The notes under the pieces: model-generated
The model's input: only the letters and a program-made list of their open reading frames with translations
What the model was told of the DNA's origin: nothing
The model's database searches: none
From: an uncultured Thomasclavelia sp.
GTDB lineage: Bacteria > Bacillota_I > Bacilli_A > Erysipelotrichales > Coprobacillaceae
NCBI GenBank assembly: GCA_910588165.1
Contig: CAJUOR010000012.1
Span: 1-35,616 of the forward strand
Length of the DNA stretch: 35,616 nucleotides
Direction: 5' to 3'
Shown here: positions 30,619 to 35,616 of the stretch, piece after piece
Numbering within the stretch: the stretch's first letter is position 1
How the letters are laid out: each line of letters opens with the position of its first letter
Program-made: the position numbers and the translations under genes

Positions 30619-32680
30619 ATTTAATTGAATAATTAGCGATAATATTTTTCTCTACGTCGCTAGGGGTTTGTTCATAGCGGATAAATGTCATTTCAAATGA
30701 GCCTCTACCTTGGGTCATAGAGCGTAAATCAATTGCATAAGTCATCATGTTTGCCTGTGGAGCTTCGGCTTCGATGACAGATAAATCGCTTCCTTCATGT
30801 TGGTCAACGCCCATGACACGAGCACGACGTTTTTGGAAATCTCCCATAATATCACCGGTATAACTGTTAGGGACAGTTACCTTAACACTCATCATCGGTT
30901 CTAAGATTGCCGGTTTAGCTTTAGGGATACCCTCTTTATAAGCAAGCGAAGTAGCTAATTTGAATGCCATTTCTGATGAGTCAACATCATGATAAGAACC
31001 GTCAACTAAAGTTGCTTTTAAGCCAACCATTGGATAACCGGCTAAAACACCTTTTTCGCAACATTCGGCTAAGCCTTTTTCAACTGCCGGGAAATAAGCC
31101 TTAGGTACAGCACCACCAAAAATCTTTTCTACAAATACATATGGCTTGGTTAAATCATTGGAAGGTTCAAAAACAATTTCCACATCACCATATTGTCCGT
31201 GTCCACCTGATTGTTTTTTGTGTTTGCCACGAACTTGAGCTTTACCTTTGATTGTTTCACGGTAAGGTAAGCGAGCTTCTTCTAATTTAACGTCAATTTT
31301 GAATTTGGATTTTAATTTAGCTAAAGTAATATCTAAATGCTGATCACCGATACCGGATAATAATTGTTGCTTAGTTTCCGGATTTGTTTCAAAGCGTAAA
31401 GTTTTGTCTTCTTCTAACAGCTTATTTAAAGCACCTGAAATTTTGTCCTCATTTCCTTTAGCGGCAACAATCGCTTTGGTATAGTATGGTGTCGGAAATT
31501 GAATATCTTCATAGAGGATCGGATCTTCTGCCATACATAAGGTATCATTTGTTTGGGTACATTGTAATTTTGAGAAAGCACCGATATCACCGGCATGAAG
31601 CTTCTCAACTTCAATTAAATCTTTACCTTTAATCATATAAAGTTTAGCAGGTTTTTCCATCTCACCTTTTTTAGTGTTATATAACGGTGTGCCTGCTGTT
31701 AGGACGCCTGTACATACTTTAAACATTGAAATCTGTCCTACAAATGGATCGGCAATTGTCTTAAAAACGAAGCAAGATGGCTTTAATGTTTCATTATAAC
31801 CCACAATTTCCTCTTCCTGTGTTTTTTCATGCGTTAAGATAAATGAATTAACTGTATCGGCAGCTGATGGAAAGAAGGCTACAATAGAGTTTAGGATAAT
31901 TTGAATACCGATATTTTGGGTTCCGCATAAAACCGGAACAATTTCATTATTCAATACACCTTTGCGAAGTGCCCATGAGATTTCTTCACGTGTAAATTCT
32001 TCGCCTTCCATATATTTTTCTAATAACTCATCACTTGTTGTGGCAACAGCTTCTAAAATCATATCACGTATCGGTTGAATTTGATCCATCATGTCTTCCG
32101 GAATCGGAGCTTCATGGGTAAATTCACCTTCAAAGCGACGACCTTCCATTTTGGCGACATTGACGTAACCAACCATTTTACCGTTTTCCATAATCGGTAC
32201 TTGGATAGGGGCAATGGCTTTACCGAATTTTTCTTTTAATTCTTCAAGTTTGTGTTCGTAAGAGGCATTGCGTTCATCTAGTCCATTGATAAAAATAATC
32301 TTAGGTAAGTGTTTGGCGTTTTGCCAAGCAATCTCCGTACCGACATCAATCCCGGCTGTTGCGGGTACAATAATTAATGCCGAATCGGCAACCCGTAATG
32401 CCTGAGCGGCTTCACCCACGAAGTCGAAGTAACCCGGTGTATCTAAAATATTGATTTTACAATTTTCCCATTCCATCGGAATCACTGTACCATTGATAGA
32501 AACCTTGCGTTTCATTTCTTCGGCGTCATAATCACTGGTTGTTGTCCCGTCTGCTATTTTCCCGATACGATTAGAACCGCCGGCACGATAAAGCATTGCT
32601 TCGATAACACTCGTTTTACCACAACCCGCATGGCCTAAAACAACGACGTTTCCTATTTCTGTTGACTGATATGTTCTCAT
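30617..32680 (-). CDS. EF-G-like translational GTPase (paralogue, not canonical FusA)
   Basis: 687 aa from ATG 32680 after AAAAGGAGCG; a GTG three codons earlier is too close to it. G1 is GHAGCGKTS (16-24), G3 DTPGYFDF (80-87), and domain IV has the QSGGHGQYGDVEI block and the C-terminal MTQGRGSFEMTF. The G4 motif reads INGLDER (132 Asn, 135 Asp) where EF-G has NKxD, so the Lys is Gly. The family of EF-G-like proteins includes ribosome-recycling and resistance-type factors; a role in translation stress is only inferred. Upstream there are a cre-like site, an inverted repeat and a short ORF. Confidence 0.9.
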   Translation of the reverse strand: MRTYQSTEIGNVVVLGHAGCGKTSVIEAMLYRAGGSNRIGKIADGTTTSDYDAEEMKRKVSINGTVIPMEWENCKINILDTPGYFDFVGEAAQALRVADSALIIVPATAGIDVGTEIAWQNAKHLPKIIFINGLDERNASYEHKLEELKEKFGKAIAPIQVPIMENGKMVGYVNVAKMEGRRFEGEFTHEAPIPEDMMDQIQPIRDMILEAVATTSDELLEKYMEGEEFTREEISWALRKGVLNNEIVPVLCGTQNIGIQIILNSIVAFFPSAADTVNSFILTHEKTQEEEIVGYNETLKPSCFVFKTIADPFVGQISMFKVCTGVLTAGTPLYNTKKGEMEKPAKLYMIKGKDLIEVEKLHAGDIGAFSKLQCTQTNDTLCMAEDPILYEDIQFPTPYYTKAIVAAKGNEDKISGALNKLLEEDKTLRFETNPETKQQLLSGIGDQHLDITLAKLKSKFKIDVKLEEARLPYRETIKGKAQVRGKHKKQSGGHGQYGDVEIVFEPSNDLTKPYVFVEKIFGGAVPKAYFPAVEKGLAECCEKGVLAGYPMVGLKATLVDGSYHDVDSSEMAFKLATSLAYKEGIPKAKPAILEPMMSVKVTVPNSYTGDIMGDFQKRRARVMGVDQHEGSDLSVIEAEAPQANMMTYAIDLRSMTQGRGSFEMTFIRYEQTPSDVEKNIIANYSIK

Positions 32681-32729
32681 TTGAATCACGCTCCTTTTAA
32701 TTAGAAAATCAGTGTCTTAATATAATTAT

Positions 32730-32757
32730 ATTTTATCACAGTTTCACTGTTATGCAA
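32730..32757 (-). promoter_or_regulatory. Promoter of the EF-G-like gene
   Basis: On the minus strand TTGCAT (32757-32752), 16-bp spacer and TAAAAT (32735-32730). The inverted repeat ACAGT-ttc-ACTGT (32738-32750) fills the spacer. Confidence 0.55.
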
Positions 32758-32767
32758 AGCGCTTTCA
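32754..32767 (-). promoter_or_regulatory. Candidate cre (CcpA) site of the EF-G-like gene
   Basis: TGAAAGCGCTTTGC on the minus strand: the half TGAAAGCG is perfect and the core AAAGCGCTTT is palindromic, with two mismatches at the far end. It overlaps the -35. Confidence 0.45.
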
Positions 32768-32780
32768 ACAAAAAATAAAA

Positions 32781-32879
32781 TTATCCGAGATTTTTAATGA
32801 TTAGGATAAGCATTGTCAAAATATAAGTGACTTCAATAATCGAAATGAAGCTACTTAGTTTTCTTTTTAAGCGGTTCAA
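32781..32879 (-). CDS. Candidate small membrane peptide (32 aa), unannotated type
   Basis: A TTG-started frame with a good GAGGTGAT ribosome binding site 6 bases upstream. The peptide has a basic start (NRLKRKL), then a hydrophobic helix SFISIIEVTYILTMLILIIK. Its -10-like TACAAT lies about 30 bases upstream. It has the shape of a type I toxin or of a small regulatory membrane peptide. It could also be a leader ORF because it precedes the EF-G-like gene on the same strand by 100 bases. Chance is possible for so short a frame. Confidence 0.4.
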   Translation of the reverse strand: MNRLKRKLSSFISIIEVTYILTMLILIIKNLG

Positions 32880-32956
32880 AAGGACATCACCTCATTTTAT
32901 TGTATGTTGTACTCAAACAAAACTTGCTTAAGATAATAACGGATGACACATAATAA

Positions 32957-32984
32957 AAGATGAACATTTAACGATGTTCATCTT
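32957..32984 (-). terminator. Terminator of the aminotransferase gene
   Basis: An 11-bp perfect stem, AAGATGAACAT / ATGTTCATCTT, with a 6-base loop and a minus-strand TTTTATT tail. Confidence 0.88.
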
Positions 32985-32991
32985 CGTATGA

Positions 32992-34167
32992 CTATTTATT
33001 CTTTAATTCGTTTAAAAAGGCTTCAATACGAATTAAGGCTTCTTTGATATGTTCAATGCTGTAGGCATAAGAAACACGAATAAAGCCTTCACCGGCTTTA
33101 CCGAAAGCACTGCCGGGAACACAAGCGACTTTTTGCGAAGCCAGTAGTGCTTCACAAAATTCATCGGAGCTCAAACCGGTTGATTTTATACAAGGGAAAA
33201 CATAGAAAGCCCCTTGCGGTGTAAAGGTATCTAAACCTAATTGATTAAAACCATTCACAATAAAGTTACGTCTGGCAAGATAAGATTCTCGCATGACTTG
33301 GACATCTTGCTGTCCATGACGCATCGCTTCAACAGCGGCATACTGTGAAGCGGTAGGAGCAGACATAATAACATATTGATGAATTTTATTCATGGCTTGG
33401 GTTAGAGTTTTGTGGGCTAAGACATAACCTAAACGCCAGCCGGTCATGGCAAAAGCTTTTGAAAAGCCATTGATGACAATGATTTGGTCTTTAACTTCCG
33501 GAAAATTAGCCAAAGAAGCAAAAGGTTGATCATAGCTTAGCTCGGCATAGATTTCATCGCTGATGACAAGTATTTCATGTTTTTTGATAATCGGTACAAT
33601 TTTTTGATAGTCTTCATAAGTCATTACACCACCGGTTGGATTAGATGGGAAATTGATCAACATGACTTTCGTTTTATCTGTAATAGTAGCTTCAAGAGCC
33701 TCAGGTGTTAATTTAAACTCGTTTTCACGTTTCAACTCGATGAGTTTAGGTGTGCCTTTGGCTAAGCGAATACTAGGTTCATAAGCGACATAACCGGGTG
33801 ACAACATAATAACCTCATCGCCTTCATTGATTAAGGCACGCATAGCAATATCAATGGCTTCACTTCCGCCAACCGTAATGACAATATTGTCTTTTGGATT
33901 ATAATGAACATTAAAGCGACGTTCATGATATTGGCAGACTTCTTTACGCAAACTGAATAATCCCTGATTGGCTGTATAAGCTGTTCGACCTTCTTCAATC
34001 GAACGTATTCCGGCTTCACGGATATGCCAAGGTGTATCAAAATCCGGTTCACCTACACCTAATGAGATGACACCTTCCATTTCGTTGGCTAAATCGAAGA
34101 AACGACGGATACCACTAGGGGGAATATCTTTAACAGTGGTGTTGATATATTTTTCGAAATCTATCAT
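32992..34167 (-). CDS. Class I/II PLP aminotransferase, AlaT-like
   Basis: 391 aa of fold-type I. The PLP Lys is Lys237 in GFSKAFAMTGWRLGY; NFPSNPTGG (Asn175) and SDEIYAELSY (Asp204) bind the cofactor and the conserved Arg near RVSYAYS binds the carboxylate. Its start overlaps the stop of an Lrp-type regulator by four bases. In Bacillus the alaR-alaT pair (YugG-YugH) has this same order and makes alanine; by this context the enzyme is called AlaT-like, while aromatic or aspartate aminotransferase activity stays possible. Confidence 0.85.
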   Translation of the reverse strand: MIDFEKYINTTVKDIPPSGIRRFFDLANEMEGVISLGVGEPDFDTPWHIREAGIRSIEEGRTAYTANQGLFSLRKEVCQYHERRFNVHYNPKDNIVITVGGSEAIDIAMRALINEGDEVIMLSPGYVAYEPSIRLAKGTPKLIELKRENEFKLTPEALEATITDKTKVMLINFPSNPTGGVMTYEDYQKIVPIIKKHEILVISDEIYAELSYDQPFASLANFPEVKDQIIVINGFSKAFAMTGWRLGYVLAHKTLTQAMNKIHQYVIMSAPTASQYAAVEAMRHGQQDVQVMRESYLARRNFIVNGFNQLGLDTFTPQGAFYVFPCIKSTGLSSDEFCEALLASQKVACVPGSAFGKAGEGFIRVSYAYSIEHIKEALIRIEAFLNELKNK

Positions 34168-34652
34168 GGTGTAACTAATAACCTTTCGTGAGATTCACTA
34201 TCATCATCGTAAATTGCACCATTGACTTTATACTGTTTTAAAACGAAAGCTGTAGAAGTTCCTGTTACAGCCGGAATACAAGCTAATTTGCTGCCGACAA
34301 ATTGTGCTACTTCTTGCATTGTTTTGCCGTGAATAATAACGACAAATTCTGTTGTTCCGCTTAGTAGATACATCGTATCGACTTCCGGATAGCGATAAAT
34401 ACTTTTAGCGATTCTGTCATAGCCAAATTCACGCTCCGGAGTTACTTTGACTTCAATTAAAGCCATGACTCTGTCAGTATTGGTCTTATCCCAATTGATT
34501 AAGGTGTGGTAGCCGTTAATTACTTTATCTTTTTCTAGGGTGGTTAAGGTTTGTTTGACATCAGCTTCACTTTCATTTAACGCTTGTGCCAAATCAGTGA
34601 TAGGCATTTTGGCGTTGTCGCTGATGAGTTTTAGTAATAATGAAATATTCAT
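34164..34652 (-). CDS. Lrp/AsnC family regulator, AlaR-like
   Basis: 162 aa. The N-terminal HTH is MNISLLLKLISDNAKMPITD then LNESEADVKQTLTTLEKDKV, followed by the RAM ligand-binding domain (MALIEVKVTPE to VVIIHGKTMQEV). The ATG has AAAAGGAGGAGATACTC. It precedes the aminotransferase with a 4-base overlap, the order of the Bacillus alaR-alaT operon. Regulation of its own operon by an amino acid, probably alanine, is inferred from the family. It is divergent from the deacetylase gene. Confidence 0.85.
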   Translation of the reverse strand: MNISLLLKLISDNAKMPITDLAQALNESEADVKQTLTTLEKDKVINGYHTLINWDKTNTDRVMALIEVKVTPEREFGYDRIAKSIYRYPEVDTMYLLSGTTEFVVIIHGKTMQEVAQFVGSKLACIPAVTGTSTAFVLKQYKVNGAIYDDDSESHERLLVTP

Positions 34653-34673
34653 GAGTATCTCCTCCTTTTAGCT

Positions 34674-34679
34674 ATTATA
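34674..34679 (-). promoter_or_regulatory. Candidate -10 of the Lrp-aminotransferase operon
   Basis: TATAAT on the minus strand with TTTTCA 17 bp upstream as a weak -35. Confidence 0.55.
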
Positions 34680-34778
34680 CCTTATTTTAAGTTTGATGAA
34701 AAGAATTTTAGAAACAAGAATAGTCAACTGATGTTTTTAATTGTATTTGGGCATAATATATTAAAGGTGGTGAACAAT

Positions 34779-35495
34779 ATGTATCAAAGAATCATGGTGA
34801 TTGCGTTAATGTTAGGTATGATATGTGGTATTATCTTTAATTTTCCGGCAAATGCTCTTGATGATAAACCTACGATTTATTTAACTTTTGATGATGGACC
34901 GAGCGTTTACACAAGTCAGGTGCTGGATATTTTAGATAGATACGATATTAAAGCAACCTTTTTTGTGACCGCTGATAACCCCGAATACTTTGATGAGATT
35001 ACCAATGCTTATCAGCAAGGTCATGTGATTGGACTGCACACAGCTTCACATAGCTATGCGACAATCTATAAAAGTGTCGATGCTTATTTTACCGATTTAG
35101 ATTTAATTAGCGAAGTGGTTGAACAACGGACAGGCAAGAAATCGACTTATATTCGCTTTCCGGGAGGGTCAAGCAATACCATTAGCGAAAAGTATCATCA
35201 TGGCATTATGGCTAAGCTAGTTTCGGAAGTCGATCAGCGAGGTTATCAGTATTTTGATTGGAATGCGGAAATAGGGGACGCTAAAAAATATCACAGTGTT
35301 TCCAGTATTATTGAAACAGGTAAAAAACAAGGAGATGGTAAGCATGATATGATGCTTTTGTGTCATGATGGTAATAGTAACCAAGATACAGTTAAAGCAT
35401 TACCGACATTATTGGCGTATTATTTATCATTAGGTTATCAGTTTAAAACGATAGACGATTCGACGCCGATTTTTCATCATCATATTGCGGATTAA
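34779..35495 (+). CDS. Secreted polysaccharide deacetylase (NodB/CE4 family)
   Basis: 238 aa from ATG 34779, 8 bases after AAAGGTGG; the longer frame from 34731 lacks such a site. A signal peptide or membrane anchor covers about residues 5-25 (IMVIALMLGMICGIIF). The CE4 motifs follow: TFDDGPS with the two Asp, LHTASHSYA (metal His-x-x-x-His), RFPGGSSNT, and CHDG near the C terminus. Such enzymes remove acetyl groups from peptidoglycan or other N-acetylglucosamine polymers at the cell surface, changing lysozyme resistance. It stands alone, divergent from the Lrp operon. Confidence 0.9.
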   Translation: MYQRIMVIALMLGMICGIIFNFPANALDDKPTIYLTFDDGPSVYTSQVLDILDRYDIKATFFVTADNPEYFDEITNAYQQGHVIGLHTASHSYATIYKSVDAYFTDLDLISEVVEQRTGKKSTYIRFPGGSSNTISEKYHHGIMAKLVSEVDQRGYQYFDWNAEIGDAKKYHSVSSIIETGKKQGDGKHDMMLLCHDGNSNQDTVKALPTLLAYYLSLGYQFKTIDDSTPIFHHHIAD

Positions 35496-35540
35496 AGTTT
35501 TTCAAATCTTTGAAAATATGAAGTATTACTTTGGCGAGTT

Positions 35541-35549
35541 TGTTATAAT
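35541..35549 (+). promoter_or_regulatory. Extended -10 promoter of the GH1 gene
   Basis: TGTTATAAT 25 bases upstream of the ATG, followed by AGAAGGAGAGG as ribosome binding site. No cre-like or antiterminator element is visible in the 78 bases before the start. Confidence 0.6.
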
Positions 35550-35573
35550 GGGGAAAGAAGGAGAGGAATAACA

Positions 35574-35616
35574 ATGAGTCAAAAATTAAGAGAAGGTTTT
35601 TTATGGGGCAATTCCT
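35574..35616 (+). CDS. Glycoside hydrolase family 1 protein (5' end only)
   Basis: The window ends 14 codons into this gene. The segment EGFLWGNS is the start of GH1 beta-glucosidases and 6-phospho-beta-glucosidases (BglA type), in which FLWG is nearly invariant and Asn replaces Gly-Ala in the FLWGNSxS subgroup. The ATG follows AGGAGAGGAATAACA. Function beyond the family cannot be judged from so little; phospho-beta-glucoside use is the usual role in Firmicutes. Confidence 0.65.
   Translation, partial: MSQKLREGFLWGNS

Noticed and set aside
35496..35525. TTTCAAA-tc-TTTGAAA hairpin as terminator of the deacetylase gene
   Set aside because: The stem is AT-rich with a two-base loop, and the T run comes before the stem, not after.
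1..35616. Prophage, insertion sequence, tRNA or CRISPR array
   Set aside because: Searched by eye on both strands; no transposase, integrase, cloverleaf with CCA end, or regularly spaced repeats were seen.

Overview
The window is low-GC Firmicutes chromosome. TATAAT-type promoters, AGGAGG ribosome binding sites and hairpin-plus-T-run terminators are everywhere. The gene set (WalJ, RlmH, ClpP, two M18 aminopeptidases, a BceRS-BceAB-type module, PadR/HAAS/DUF4097 proteins, an AlaR/AlaT-like pair and a GH1 start reading FLWGNS) would fit an Erysipelotrichia-like host gut or oral bacterium. That placement is an inference from gene content; no rRNA or other marker settles it. I found no tRNA, rRNA, CRISPR array, insertion sequence or prophage.

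Layout. 1-5.3 kb: a patatin-like lipase (-), then walJ-rlmH-P-loop kinase (+), two small lipoproteins (+) and a HAD phosphatase (-). 5.3-9.7 kb: an envelope-stress-like operon of HAAS/DUF4097 protein, PadR regulator, second HAAS/DUF4097 protein, PspC and DUF1294 protein, followed by a cyclophilin, a SocA/Panacea-like protein and an overlapping GNAT acetyltransferase. 9.7-12 kb: a GyrI-like protein, then a small accessory islet with the RNA 2'-phosphotransferase KptA and about 0.9 kb of decayed coding sequence. 12-15.3 kb: exonuclease III, an APH-fold kinase, a YfcE-like phosphodiesterase and threonine dehydratase. 15.3-21.6 kb: a GNAT gene broken by one stop codon, then an antimicrobial-peptide sensing and detoxification module (response regulator, intramembrane kinase, ABC ATPase, ABC permease) whose ATPase also carries an in-frame stop, and a convergent membrane-anchored XRE regulator. 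21.7-27.1 kb: M18 aminopeptidase, clpP, gap, a PPP-type phosphatase and a second M18 aminopeptidase. 27.2-32.9 kb: AI-2E family permease, MATE transporter, an orphan BrxF-like P-loop protein, a divergent EF-G-like GTPase and a 32-codon candidate small ORF. 33-35.6 kb: aminotransferase with Lrp-type regulator, a secreted polysaccharide deacetylase, and the first 14 codons of a GH1 glycosidase.

Most promising for follow-up are: the BrxF-like protein without any BREX neighbour and with a CcpA-like site on its promoter; the Panacea-GNAT overlapping pair; the 32-aa membrane peptide frame ahead of the EF-G-like gene, whose GTPase has an altered NKxD motif; the PadR-controlled twin solenoid cassette with a clean operator candidate; and the BceRSAB module with recognisable regulator boxes but a nonsense codon in its ATPase. 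Starts were moved from the longest open frame to the ribosome-binding-site-supported codon for several genes, as stated in each entry.
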